DNA of 64,000 nt, taken from Amycolatopsis keratiniphila subsp. keratiniphila (GTDB lineage: Bacteria > Actinomycetota > Actinomycetes > Mycobacteriales > Pseudonocardiaceae). This document shows, in pieces, positions 36,372 to 45,227 of the stretch. Where the stretch lies: the NCBI RefSeq assembly GCF_001620365.2, contig NZ_LQMT02000010.1:150142-214141 (forward strand), given 5' to 3'. Position 1 is the first letter of the stretch; every line of letters starts with the position of its first letter. The translations under genes were made by a program, and so were the position numbers. Under the pieces are notes generated by a model. It saw nothing but the letters and a program-made list of their open reading frames with translations, had not been told where the DNA came from and searched no databases.

Positions 36372-36797
36372 TCATCCGGCGGCGAGATTTTCACCGGTCA
36401 ACGCGGCCACCATCGCCGCCCGTGAACCGACCCCCAGTTTGGTGAAGATCCGGCGCATATGCGCGGAAACCGTGTTCAAACTGATTTCCAGTACGCCGGC
36501 GATCTGCTTGTTCGTATAGCCACGCCCGACCATGCGCGCCACTTCGTGTTCGCGCGGGCTGAGCAGGTCGTGTGGTTCCGGCGCCACCGGGACGAGCAGG
36601 CATCTGACGCCGTGTTCGGTGACGTCGAGCAGCGGCTTCCGCTGCACGGAGCCCCCGTCGTTCAGTTCCATGACACGTCTGACGAGTGATCTCGCCAGCT
36701 TTCGTACGGCTTCGTCCTCCGTGACGACCGTCGCCCGCTGCCGCGCGAGATCGTGTAGCGACGACGCAGGAAATCCCATCACCGGGCTCGTGGACAT
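36372..36797 (-). CDS. LuxR-type transcription regulator, divergent from the unknown operon
   Basis: The 141-aa protein starts at the ATG at 36797 (MSTSPVMGFPAS) with a GGGGGGAGG just upstream. The last 65 residues are a clear LuxR/GerE helix-turn-helix (LLSPREHEVARMVGRGYTNKQIAGVLEISLNTVSAHMRRIFTKLGVGSRAAMVAAL). The N-terminal half (about 1-70) has no recognised sensor domain and is too short for a PAS or receiver domain. It is transcribed away from the five-gene operon that begins at 37021 with a 223-bp shared promoter region, so it is the natural candidate to control it. Confidence 0.85.
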   Translation of the reverse strand: MSTSPVMGFPASSLHDLARQRATVVTEDEAVRKLARSLVRRVMELNDGGSVQRKPLLDVTEHGVRCLLVPVAPEPHDLLSPREHEVARMVGRGYTNKQIAGVLEISLNTVSAHMRRIFTKLGVGSRAAMVAALTGENLAAG

Positions 36798-37020
36798 AGA
36801 CCGGCCTCCCCCCTCTAGGTCTCCCTCCTTCTCTAGCAAACCCCTCCGACAGGAAAAGCGCATCGTCGGTTTGTGTGACAAGTACGAACTAGTCGATTCA
36901 TGTCACGCAAGAACGTGTGACTACCGGTGCACCCCGGTGCGCGGGCAGTGTCGGGTCAGTGCTCACCGACGCACCGCGCCGGCGATCGCGGATTTTCACC
37001 GGAGCAGAGGAGAACGGTTA
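36798..37020. promoter_or_regulatory. Shared promoter region of luxR and the five-gene operon
   Basis: 223 bp between the divergent starts. It holds repeated TGTGAC/GTCACG half-sites (36872-36877, 36901-36906 and 36916-36921), which might serve as regulator sites. The operon side has a good Shine-Dalgarno (AGAGGAGAACGGTT before the ATG at 37021). Confidence 0.4.
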
Positions 37021-37829
37021 TGAGCCGTGGCTATGCGGCAGTGGACGGCGAGCTGGAAGACGAGCTGAGCCGTGAACTCGAGGCCGAGTTCGAAAACGAA
37101 CTCGAGGACGAACTGGAAGGCGAATTCGAGGACGAGGACGAGTTCGAAGACGAGCTAGGCGGCCTGGCCCGGGAGCTCGAAGACGAGCTGGAGGACGAGG
37201 TCTACGGCGAGTACGAGGACGAAGACGAATTCGAGTCCGAGTTCGAGGCCGTCGTCCGCGAACTCGAGGACGAGTTCGAACTGGAATCCGAGGACGAGGA
37301 CTTCACGCATCCGGCGCGGCGGGTCTATCCCGACGCCGAGATGATGGCGCAGCTGGCCTTCCAGGCCGAGAACGCCGAGACCGAGGACGAGGCGGAGGCC
37401 TTCCTCGGCGCGCTCGCGCCGCTGGCGTTCCAGGCGGCGAAGTGGGCGGCGCCGAAGATCATCAAACACGGTCCGCAGCTGATCCGCGGCGCGGTGAACC
37501 TCGGGCGCAAGCTGTGGCGTAATCCGGCGACCCGCCGTGCCGTCCGGCACATCCCGAAGATCATCGGCCGCACCGCCCGCGACGTCGGGCGCCGGTACGC
37601 CGACGGCCGCCCGATCAACGCCCGGTACATCACGCGCCGGCTGGTCGGCCACACCGTGAACAGCGCGCAGAACGCGTCCGCGAACCGCCGGAACCAGCAG
37701 CAGCGCCGCCGCGGCCGTCCGCAGCAGCGCCGTCGTCCCGCCGCCCGCGGCGGGCGCAGGACACAGCCCCGGGCCCGGGCGGGTGCCGCCCGTCGTGGCA
37801 AGGCGCGCGGCCGTGCGCGCCGCCGCTGA
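37021..37829 (+). CDS. Extreme acidic-to-basic protein of unknown function
   Basis: The 269-aa protein starts at the ATG at 37021, with AGGAG upstream. Residues 1-95 are almost pure Glu/Asp with Phe/Leu/Tyr punctuation (ELEDELSRELEAEFENELED style repeats). Residues 120-165 are an amphipathic helix-rich patch (FLGALAPLAFQAAKWAAPK). From about 165 to the end it becomes strongly basic, with RRAVRHIPKIIGRTARDVGRR and an Arg/Gln/Gly-rich tail. From memory, similar proteins with acidic EFE N-termini and Arg-rich C-termini occur in many bacteria, uncharacterised. The two halves could pair by charge or bind metal and nucleic acid. First gene of a tight operon. Confidence 0.75.
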
Positions 37830-39156
37830 GGCGCTGCCCGCGGCATCCGGTGAATCGGCCTCGTCCACCGGGTTCCGGCGGGCGAGGCCGTCCGGGGACG
37901 ACGAGCTGACGGCTTGGGTGCTGTCCCAGGCCACCAACGTGGAACGGCATCTGGAGGCGCTGCGGCCGTTCCGCTGGTCGGAGTTCGGCGACCCGGCCAC
38001 CGGCCCGAGCCGGGCGCATCTCGCGGCGGTCAACCGGACGATGGCGACCTTGCGGAAGCCGTTGTACTCGGCGACCCGTGCGGTTCGCCGTGCCGCGGAC
38101 GAGGCGGTGGCGCGGCCGGAGCGCGCCGAGCTCGCCCGGCTGTTGCGGGCGAAGTCCCGGGCACAGCGCTGGGTCAAGACCACCGAAGGGGTCTGGGACT
38201 TCTACCTCGATCTGTTCAACCAACGGCAAGGCGCGTTCGCCCCATGGCTGGTGGCATGCGACCGGGTGGCTCTCGACTGCTACCAGTACGCCTATCTAGG
38301 GATCGGGCGCTGGCGGTCGATCCCGACCCCGCCGCCGTTCTGCTACCTGCGCACCGGGTCCGGCCCGGCCACCTCGCGCCGCGGGATCCCCTTGCGGCGG
38401 CTGGGGAACCGGCTCAACCCCTTTCCGCTGATCCAGCTTCCGTACCACCGGCTGGTGAATCCGTGGACGCTCGGCGCGGTCCTGCACGAGGTGAGTCACA
38501 ACCTGCAGAACGATCTAGGCCTCGCCAGGGCGATCCCGCTGCAGGTGGCGGCGAGGCTCGTCGAAGCGAGGGTGCCGAGGGAGGTGACCGGCGTCTGGGT
38601 CAGGTGGAATCGGGAGACGTTCGCCGACCTGTCCGCGCTGCTGCTGGGTGGCCCGGCGGTCGTCGGTTCGCTGTTCGACGTCATCGGGCGCACCGAACTC
38701 GAAACGACCGGGTTCGCCCCGCGCGCGGTGCACCCGGTGCCGTACCTCCGGGCGAAGATCTCGGTGGAGCTGTTGCGCCGCATGGGTTTCACCCGGCACG
38801 CGGAGGCGTATGCGGAGATGTGGCACAAGCTGTACCCGCGGGCGAAGCTGGTGAACGCGCCACCCGCACTGCTGAGGACGGCGGACAAGGCGATCCCCGT
38901 GGTGGTGGACGCGATGTGCTTCACCTCTTTTCCCTCGCTCGGGCACCGTCCCCTGGCGAAGGTGCTGCGGTTCGAAGCCAAGGAACAGGCGATGATCGAA
39001 GAAGCCGCGGGAAGGCTGGCCGACGGGGTCTCCCCCGGCGTGGTGCCGGAACGGTTCCTGATCGGCGCGGTCCGGTTCGCGCTCGACGAACGGATGGCTC
39101 CGCCGAAACGGCTTTTCGGCTTCTTCATGGAAGAGCTCGGCAGGAGGGCGAGATGA
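37783..39156 (+). CDS. Predicted HExxH zinc metallopeptidase
   Basis: The frame overlaps the previous gene by up to 47 bp; GTG codons at 37783, 37795 or 37813 could start it, giving 457, 453 or 447 aa. The core has VLHEVSHNLQNDLG (HExxH) and, 38 residues later, NRETFADLSALL, where the Glu and Asp fit the third-ligand helix of gluzincins (ExxxD). A helical C-terminal half follows. No signal peptide or membrane helix is seen, so it probably works in the cytoplasm or is exported by a non-Sec route. Neighbour relations suggest it processes a protein of this operon. Activity is a prediction. Confidence 0.75.
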   Translation: MPPVVARRAAVRAAAEALPAASGESASSTGFRRARPSGDDELTAWVLSQATNVERHLEALRPFRWSEFGDPATGPSRAHLAAVNRTMATLRKPLYSATRAVRRAADEAVARPERAELARLLRAKSRAQRWVKTTEGVWDFYLDLFNQRQGAFAPWLVACDRVALDCYQYAYLGIGRWRSIPTPPPFCYLRTGSGPATSRRGIPLRRLGNRLNPFPLIQLPYHRLVNPWTLGAVLHEVSHNLQNDLGLARAIPLQVAARLVEARVPREVTGVWVRWNRETFADLSALLLGGPAVVGSLFDVIGRTELETTGFAPRAVHPVPYLRAKISVELLRRMGFTRHAEAYAEMWHKLYPRAKLVNAPPALLRTADKAIPVVVDAMCFTSFPSLGHRPLAKVLRFEAKEQAMIEEAAGRLADGVSPGVVPERFLIGAVRFALDERMAPPKRLFGFFMEELGRRAR

Positions 39157-39617
39157 CGCTCGACACCGAATTCTCCCGGCTGGGCAAGGAAGTGAACCAG
39201 GTGGCCGCGTGCTGGCGGGCCCTGGAGATCAGTGTCGCCGAAGACCGGCCCGCCGGCGTCGGGCTGGCCGCGGCGGATCATCTCGCCGAGGTCGTCCTGG
39301 ACGGCACCGGTGAGGTCGAGGCGGCCACGCGCGCGACACAGGGCACGGTGAGCGCGGAGTCGTTGCACACCACGGCGTCGTCGCTGCTGAACCTGCGGCG
39401 GCGGGTGGACGGGCACTGCCGCTCGCACCACGCGGTCTCCGGGCTGCTGCGCGCGGTGCACGGACGGGAACAGGAATGGCGGGGCTGGGCGAAGAGCTTC
39501 CACGCCGGGGTGGACCAATGCGCCGCCGCCTTGTCCTCGGCGGAGGACGTGATGGTGCGGTGCTGGCGTGAAGCAGTGGAACTGGCCGAATTCAAGGGAT
39601 GTGGGGCGACCCGATGA
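39153..39617 (+). CDS. Small helical protein of the unknown operon
   Basis: The 154-aa protein has an ATG overlapping the previous stop (ATGA) and AGGAGG upstream. It is predicted all-helical, with Ala, Leu and His, and no membrane segment (SLLNLRRRVDGHCRSHHAVSGLLRAVHG). No family is recognised. The start and stop overlap both neighbours (TGA of this gene lies in the ATGA of the next), so it is made in fixed ratio with them. Confidence 0.65.
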   Translation: MTLDTEFSRLGKEVNQVAACWRALEISVAEDRPAGVGLAAADHLAEVVLDGTGEVEAATRATQGTVSAESLHTTASSLLNLRRRVDGHCRSHHAVSGLLRAVHGREQEWRGWAKSFHAGVDQCAAALSSAEDVMVRCWREAVELAEFKGCGATR

Positions 39618-40984
39618 CGATCAACGACGACCGCGGCGCGACGTTGCCGCGCGCACAGGACATCGACAGCGCGTATCCGCTGTCGACCGGGCAGTACCCA
39701 CCGCAGGCGGCGGCCCCCGGCAAACTCGCCGAACAGACGATCAGCGACATGCTCGGCTGGAAGTGGCGTGAAGGCGATACCAAAGGCTTCGTGGCCGCGC
39801 TGACCGGCAGTTTCGAACTGAAAGAGGTCCAAGGCCGCACCGAGGCGAAATGGACTCCGCGCGGGTACGCGATCCAGGCCGACCTCGGCGCCGTCACCGG
39901 CGGCCAGGCCTCGCTCGCCGCGAGGGCCAGGAGCGCGGTCAAGGACTCGCTGGCACTGCTCGATTCGCTCCGTCCACTGAGGACGGACTCGGATCCCGAG
40001 AACGCGGAGGGTTTCCGCGCGCTCGTCCGGCACGACCTCGAACAGATCCGGCAGGAGCTGGAGAGCCCGTTGATCCGCGTGGCGCGGGTCGATCAGCTCT
40101 TCCTGCTGCTGCTGGGCAACGGCGGGCTCGCGGTCGGCGCCGGAGACCGTACGCAAGGACACCTCGGCCAGCTGCGGGACGAGCTCGGCCTGGTCTCGGG
40201 CAAGGTCAACACGATCGAAGAGGAACGGATCCAGACCTCCTTCATCACGCTGACGGATTGGGTGGTCTCGTTGTTCAGGGGCTGGCAGGACGCACGCGAC
40301 AAGATCGACCCGTTCTCGCAGCCGGCCGGTGGCCAGCCGTTCTTCGGTCCGGCCGTGGTCGCGCTCTCGCGGCTGTTGTCCGCGACCGCGTCGCAGGTCG
40401 ACGAGGTCGTCGCGATGCTGCGGTCGGTGTTCGTCCAGCAGGAGGACCTCGAGGTGCTCCGCGTCCCCGATCCGCAGGGCGGGACCATGTCGCTCGGCGG
40501 GCTGCTGCGCTGGATCCGCGAGTTCGCCACCTTCGAGGGCGGCAAGCTCATCGAGTCGGCGGGCAAGGAAGGCGTCGGCACGTCGTTCCTGCAGATCGCG
40601 ACGCGGTTGCAGCGGATCGTGGCGAACCTTCCCCGGCAGAGCACCGGCGGTTCCAACGGCGACGTGCCGGGCAACTTCCGCGCGTCGCTTCCCCCGGGGT
40701 TCTTCAGCTCCCGTGTGCAGCGGGCCATCGACGAACTCGACGACCACCTCCAGGAGGTCGTCCGGATCGCCGAGCCGATCGGGCGGGACGGTTCGCCGTC
40801 GTCGTCCGACCCGAACCCGCCCGCGCCGCCCACCCCGCAGCTCACGCCGCCGCCCGGCCGGACGCCGCCGGTGCCTTCGGTCGCCGAACTCCGTGAGGGG
40901 CACGGCGCCGGAGAAGGCCAGGCACCACCCGAGGCGGAGGAACCGCCGAAACCCAGGACCACGCGCAAGCGGCCCGGGCAGTAG
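39614..40984 (+). CDS. Large helical protein with Pro-rich tail, unknown operon
   Basis: The 456-aa protein starts at the ATG at 39614 (ATGA overlap); an ATG five codons earlier is also possible. Residues 1-380 are helical (LSRLLSATASQVDEVVAMLRSVFVQQEDLEVL), with an aromatic-rich stretch FITLTDWVVSLFRGWQDARDK. Residues 385-456 form a Pro/Ser/Arg-rich tail (PNPPAPPTPQLTPPPG). No signal peptide or clear transmembrane helix is present. I do not recognise a family; the tail suggests a linker or scaffold. It is followed by the last gene after 24 bp. Confidence 0.7.
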   Translation: MTINDDRGATLPRAQDIDSAYPLSTGQYPPQAAAPGKLAEQTISDMLGWKWREGDTKGFVAALTGSFELKEVQGRTEAKWTPRGYAIQADLGAVTGGQASLAARARSAVKDSLALLDSLRPLRTDSDPENAEGFRALVRHDLEQIRQELESPLIRVARVDQLFLLLLGNGGLAVGAGDRTQGHLGQLRDELGLVSGKVNTIEEERIQTSFITLTDWVVSLFRGWQDARDKIDPFSQPAGGQPFFGPAVVALSRLLSATASQVDEVVAMLRSVFVQQEDLEVLRVPDPQGGTMSLGGLLRWIREFATFEGGKLIESAGKEGVGTSFLQIATRLQRIVANLPRQSTGGSNGDVPGNFRASLPPGFFSSRVQRAIDELDDHLQEVVRIAEPIGRDGSPSSSDPNPPAPPTPQLTPPPGRTPPVPSVAELREGHGAGEGQAPPEAEEPPKPRTTRKRPGQ

Positions 40985-41008
40985 CCGGACCCGTACGGGA
41001 GGAAGACG

Positions 41009-42190
41009 ATGGGCACGGAAAAGGAATACCGGGAACTCTTCGACCGGGTCGCGGCCTTGCGCGGCCAGGTCGCCGGGAAGCTCGCGAACGAACTGGGCAG
41101 CGATCCGAAACTCGGCGACGCGGTCCTCAAACAGCTCGACGACATGCTCACCGCCGTCGAGGCCGAACAGCGGGGCAAACCGGGGCCGGCGGACGGCGGG
41201 ATCGCGCAGCTCGTCGGGCTGGGCGACGGTTCGGCCGCGGACCTCGGCGCGACGGCGATGCCACCGGGTGTCGACGCCTACGACGAGACCGTCGCCTCGG
41301 AACGGGTCATCGCGGTCGGCGATCTGTACTACCTGTACCAGCACGAACGGATCGGTGTGTTCCGCGTGGTGCAGAAGCTGCAGGAGCTGTTCCAGGGTGG
41401 CGCCATCCGGCTTTCGGACGGCCCCGGCGCGTTCGGGCTGTACCGGTTCGACCGGCGCGACGTCCTGCGCTACACCCGGCGGGATCGCGTCAGCGCGTAC
41501 CGGCGTGTGCTGGGCTACGGCAAGGGGCTCGGCTCGGCGAACTCGCGGCCGAACACCGATTTCCACCAGCTGTTCACCCAGTTCAGCAACCAGGTCGCCT
41601 TGTTCTGGCGGGACAAGCGGATCTCCGACGTCGTCCGCGAACGCGCGTACGACCCGAGTTTCGGCAGTGTGGCGGTCGTCCGGCGCAGCGGTCTCGACCT
41701 GCGGAACAACCTGAAGTTCACTTCGTACGGTCACCTGAACGTACTGCGGGTCGAGGTCATGCAGCTGCTGACCGAGGCGTTCAAGATCCTCGGTTCGGAG
41801 GACGTGCTGGACCTCTTCGGCGCGGCCAACGCGTGGGACACCGTGGACGAGGTGCTGATCCGCTACTTCGACCAGCGGCTGGTGTCCTCACCACGGCAGC
41901 GGATGGCGGTCACCGGACGTCAGGTGCTGCGGTGGCTCGCGGCGCCGCACATCCTCGAGACCACCCGGTCGGAGTTCGAGGCGCTGCTGCTCGAAATCGC
42001 GGAGCCCGCCGAAGAGTGGCTGACCTCGGCGCAGTCCCTGCGGCTGGCCGACCGGACGAACTCGCGCGAGGTACTGCCGGTCGACCGCCACCGGCCCGCC
42101 GGGGTCGCGGTGTCCCGTGAACCGCGTCCGGTCACCCCGCGCCGGAACGGTCACCGCCCCGGCACCGTGATCACCCTGGACCGCAAGTAG
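41009..42190 (+). CDS. Large helical protein, last gene of the unknown operon
   Basis: The 393-aa protein has GGGAGGAAG before the ATG. The body (about 95-325) is mainly helical with many aromatic and Arg residues (VGDLYYLYQHERIGVFRVVQKLQELFQGGAIRL, FGLYRFDRRDVLRYTRRDR). The C-terminus is Pro/Arg-rich (about 355-393). No membrane segment, signal peptide or catalytic motif is recognised. It shares with the previous gene a helical body and a charged Pro-rich tail, so the two may be partners. No homologue name can be given. Confidence 0.7.
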   Translation: MGTEKEYRELFDRVAALRGQVAGKLANELGSDPKLGDAVLKQLDDMLTAVEAEQRGKPGPADGGIAQLVGLGDGSAADLGATAMPPGVDAYDETVASERVIAVGDLYYLYQHERIGVFRVVQKLQELFQGGAIRLSDGPGAFGLYRFDRRDVLRYTRRDRVSAYRRVLGYGKGLGSANSRPNTDFHQLFTQFSNQVALFWRDKRISDVVRERAYDPSFGSVAVVRRSGLDLRNNLKFTSYGHLNVLRVEVMQLLTEAFKILGSEDVLDLFGAANAWDTVDEVLIRYFDQRLVSSPRQRMAVTGRQVLRWLAAPHILETTRSEFEALLLEIAEPAEEWLTSAQSLRLADRTNSREVLPVDRHRPAGVAVSREPRPVTPRRNGHRPGTVITLDRK

Positions 42191-42244
42191 CCACAGGCTG
42201 GGAACGATGGTCACGGGGTGGGACGCGAGGTAGCGTCGGGCGCG

Positions 42245-43534
42245 ATGAGTGAACGCACCTGGGGCTTCCGCACCCGCGCCCTGCACGCGGGCGGGACGCC
42301 CGACCCGGCGACCGGCGCCCGCGCCGTGCCCATCTACCAGACCACGAGCTTCGTCTTCGAGGACGCGGCCGACGCGGCGAACCTGTTCGCGCTGCAGAAA
42401 TACGGCAACATCTACAGCCGCATCGGCAACCCGACGGTCGCGGCCTTTGAGGAGCGTTTGGCCAGCCTCGAAGGCGCGATCGGCGGGGTCGCGACCGGCA
42501 GTGGTCAGGCGGCGGAGTTCCTGACGTTCTCCGCCCTCGCCGAGGCGGGCGACCACATCGTCTCGGCGGGCGGGCTCTACGGCGGCACGGTCACGCAACT
42601 CACCGGGACGCTGCGCCGCTTCGGTATCGAGACCACCTTCGTCGGCGGAGACGGCATCCAGGACTACGCGGCCGCGATCACCGACCGGACGAAGCTGATC
42701 TTCACCGAGGTCATCGGCAATCCCGGCGGAGGGATCGCCGACATCGCCGGTCTGGCGGAACTCGCGCACGCGCACGACATCCCGCTGGTCGTCGACGCCA
42801 CCTTGGCGACGCCGTACCTGTGCCGCCCGATCGAACACGGCGCGGACATCGTGCTGCATTCGGCGACGAAGTTCCTCGGCGGGCACGGGACCACGCTGGG
42901 CGGGGTGGTCGTCGAGTCCGGGAAGTTCGACTGGGGCAACGGGAAGTTCCCGAGGATGACAGAGACCGTCGAGAGCTACGGCGGCCTGAAGTACTGGGAG
43001 AACTTCGGCGAGTACGCCTTCTGCACCCGGCTTCGCGCCGAGCAGTTGCGCGACATCGGCGCCGTCCTCTCGCCGCACTCGGCCTTCCTGCTGCTACAAG
43101 GGGTCGAGACGCTGCCGCAGCGGATGGACGCCCACGTCGCCAACGCGCGAGCCGTCGCGGAGTACCTCGCGAACGACAGCCGGGTGGCCTGGGTGAACTA
43201 CGCGGGCCTGCCGGACCACCCACACCACGATCGCGCGAAGAAGTACCTGCCGGCCGGGCCGGGTGCCGTGTTCTCCTTCGGCGTCGACGGCGGCCGCGCT
43301 GCCGGGGAAACGTTCGTGAACTCGGTCGAGCTGCTGTCGCATCTGGCGAACGTCGGGGACGCGCGGACGCTGGTCATCCATCCGGCGTCCACCACCCATC
43401 AGCAGCTCTCCGAAGACCAGTTGCGTTCGGCCGGGGTGGGTGCGGACCTGATCCGCCTGTCGGTCGGGCTGGAGGACGTCGACGACATCCTGTGGGATCT
43501 CGATCAGGCACTCGGCAAGGCGGTGGCGGGATGA
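42245..43534 (+). CDS. metY: O-acetylhomoserine sulfhydrylase-type enzyme (MetY)
   Basis: The 429-aa PLP enzyme of the Cys/Met-metabolism family. The PLP lysine is in [14 protein letters not shown] (about 205-218), preceded by the aspartate VVDATLATP. It also carries the conserved [12 protein letters not shown] and [21 protein letters not shown] motifs. The latter matches O-acetylhomoserine aminocarboxypropyltransferases, which make homocysteine from O-acetylhomoserine and sulfide. It is followed, with a 4-nt overlap, by a CoA-binding protein, a common pairing. Confidence 0.92.
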   Translation: MSERTWGFRTRALHAGGTPDPATGARAVPIYQTTSFVFEDAADAANLFALQKYGNIYSRIGNPTVAAFEERLASLEGAIGGVATGSGQAAEFLTFSALAEAGDHIVSAGGLYGGTVTQLTGTLRRFGIETTFVGGDGIQDYAAAITDRTKLIFTEVIGNPGGGIADIAGLAELAHAHDIPLVVDATLATPYLCRPIEHGADIVLHSATKFLGGHGTTLGGVVVESGKFDWGNGKFPRMTETVESYGGLKYWENFGEYAFCTRLRAEQLRDIGAVLSPHSAFLLLQGVETLPQRMDAHVANARAVAEYLANDSRVAWVNYAGLPDHPHHDRAKKYLPAGPGAVFSFGVDGGRAAGETFVNSVELLSHLANVGDARTLVIHPASTTHQQLSEDQLRSAGVGADLIRLSVGLEDVDDILWDLDQALGKAVAG

Positions 43535-44007
43535 GCTACGACGTCGGCGCCGTCGAGAGGCGCCGCATCCTCGCTCGGACGAGGTCGGTGACCATCGTCG
43601 GTGCCTCGAACAACCCCGCGCGGCCGAGCTACTTCGTGGCGACGTACCTGCTCTCCTCCAGCAAGTACGAGGTCAACTTCGTGAACCCGCGGCTGGACGA
43701 ACTCCTCGGGCGGCCGGTGTACCCGTCGCTGGCCGACGTGCCCGGTGAGGCCGACCTGGTCAGCGTGTTCCGCAAACACGACGACCTCCCCGGCGTGGCC
43801 GAGGAGGTCGTCAAGGCCGGAGCGCGCACGCTCTGGCTTCAGCTGGGCCTGTGGCACGAGCCCGTCGCCGACCTCGCCAAGGAGGCGAGGCTGGACGTGG
43901 TGATGAACCGCTGCGTGAAGATCGAGCACGCCCGGTTCGCCGGTGGGCTCCACCTCGCCGGGTTCAACACCGGCGTGATCAGTTCGCGTCGCCAGTCCGC
44001 CCCCTGA
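43531..44007 (+). CDS. CoA-binding domain protein
   Basis: The 158-aa Rossmann-fold protein starts at the ATG at 43531 overlapping the metY stop (ATGA). It has the VTIVGASNNPARPSYFVATYLL nucleotide-binding motif and LWLQLGLWHEPVADLAKEARLDVVMNRCVKIEH, both typical of the CoA_binding_2 family (YccU-like). It may bind CoA or another nucleotide and protect or signal for sulfur metabolism; the pairing with metY suggests a role there. Confidence 0.88.
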   Translation: MSYDVGAVERRRILARTRSVTIVGASNNPARPSYFVATYLLSSSKYEVNFVNPRLDELLGRPVYPSLADVPGEADLVSVFRKHDDLPGVAEEVVKAGARTLWLQLGLWHEPVADLAKEARLDVVMNRCVKIEHARFAGGLHLAGFNTGVISSRRQSAP

Positions 44008-44042
44008 CCAGGGTCTGCCCCGGCCCGTGAGAGGGTGGCGGC

Positions 44043-44219
44043 ATGGCCAAACCGACGCCGCTGCAGATCAGGAACATCGTCATGGCACTGCTCATGGCGG
44101 GTGCCCTGGTGTGGAACCTGTCCATCGGCGGCGCTTGGTGGCTCACCGCGATCTTCTCGGTCGGCATCGTCCTCTCGTTGTTCTCCGCGTACCTGAACCG
44201 GCGCGACGCTCAGTCCTGA
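44043..44219 (+). CDS. Small two-helix membrane protein (58 aa)
   Basis: The ATG at 44043 opens a 58-codon frame ending TGA at 44219. The product (MAKPTPLQIRNIVMALLMAG...) has two hydrophobic helices (about 11-28 and 32-50) and ends with a basic-acidic tail (NRRDAQS). It overlaps the 3' end of the convergent allantoicase gene by 10 bp. The regular coding pattern supports it as a real gene of unknown function. Confidence 0.6.
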   Translation: MAKPTPLQIRNIVMALLMAGALVWNLSIGGAWWLTAIFSVGIVLSLFSAYLNRRDAQS

Positions 44220-45226
44220 GCCGCCTCGAAACGCGAAGCGATGTCGGCGCGGCCACGCTCCGAAAGCGCGCCGAAGAGGCGTAGGCGTGCCATCCCGCCG
44301 TCGGGATAGATGTCGAGACGGACTTCGGTCACCTCGGGGCCGGCGGCGAGGGCGAACCGGTGCCGCGTGTCCGGCTGCAACCGCGTCTTGGGCAGCAGCT
44401 CGACCCATTCGCCGTCGCCGTCCCGGCCGCTCAGCGACGCCCAGCCCGGCGCGTTCCCCTTGAGGTTGCTGTTGTCGAACTCGGCGAACCGGACGACGCC
44501 CGTGCCGGCGAGCCGCACCGTGACCCAGTCGTTCCCGTCGTCCCGGCGCCGCGCGGTCTCCCAGCCCTCGGCCTGATGCGCGGCGAGGCCCGGCGAGAAG
44601 AGGTTGTTGGGCGAGGAATAGAACATGTTGCTGCACCCGGTGACCACCGCGCCGTTCTCCAGCGCGGCCAGGTCGAGCGCGCCGAGGTCGAGCAGGCGCG
44701 GGTCCGGGATCGGCGTGCCGTGCACGCGCAGCCGGGCCACGCCGCCGTCCGGATGCATGGTCAGCCGGACGTGCGTGTAGCGCTTGCTCCCGCCGATCTC
44801 GAAGAAGTTCTCCGTGTGCCCCGCCGCCGCGCCGCGTTTCACCAGCACGTCCCAGTCCGCTTCGGCCACTTCGGCCGCGCTGGGATAACCGTCGACGGCG
44901 CACGCCTCGACCGAGACGAACGGCGGGTAGTTGCCCTTGAAGAACGCGGTGTCCACGATGACGCCGGTGATCGCGCCCGCCAGGCCGAGCCGGATCACGG
45001 CCTGGTCGTCGCCGGGTTCGCGATGCCGCCGGGTCTCCCAGCCGTCGTAGACCTGGCCCTTGGGGCCGAAGGTCTCCGTCTGATGCGCCGGTACCCAGGG
45101 GTTGACCAGGTTCTCCTTCTCGGCGAACAACTCGTCCGTCGCCCACATCACGGTCCCGCCGAACTTGCGCGAGGCCAGGTCGGGCAGGGCTGTCCACTCA
45201 GGACGGTCGTTCACGGCATCCTCCAT
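44210..45226 (-). CDS. alc: Allantoicase
   Basis: About 338 aa with two homologous jelly-roll domains (about 10-170 and 180-335), each with a WETxRRR(x)GxD(W/Q)xVxxL motif (WETRRHREPGDDQAVI, WETARRRDDGNDWVTV). The enzyme cleaves allantoate to ureidoglycolate and urea. Start uncertain: ATG at 45226 or GTG at 45214, which has GGAGG at good spacing. It lies just after allB, and the two overlap or abut. The next step, ureidoglycolate lyase, is not seen in the window. Confidence 0.92.
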   Translation of the reverse strand: MEDAVNDRPEWTALPDLASRKFGGTVMWATDELFAEKENLVNPWVPAHQTETFGPKGQVYDGWETRRHREPGDDQAVIRLGLAGAITGVIVDTAFFKGNYPPFVSVEACAVDGYPSAAEVAEADWDVLVKRGAAAGHTENFFEIGGSKRYTHVRLTMHPDGGVARLRVHGTPIPDPRLLDLGALDLAALENGAVVTGCSNMFYSSPNNLFSPGLAAHQAEGWETARRRDDGNDWVTVRLAGTGVVRFAEFDNSNLKGNAPGWASLSGRDGDGEWVELLPKTRLQPDTRHRFALAAGPEVTEVRLDIYPDGGMARLRLFGALSERGRADIASRFEAAQD

Positions 45227-45227
45227 C

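Noticed and set aside
37155..38183. 342-aa antisense frame across the acidic protein and metallopeptidase genes
   Set aside because: It mirrors the repetitive acidic codons; the plus-strand genes have Shine-Dalgarno sites and coherent domains.
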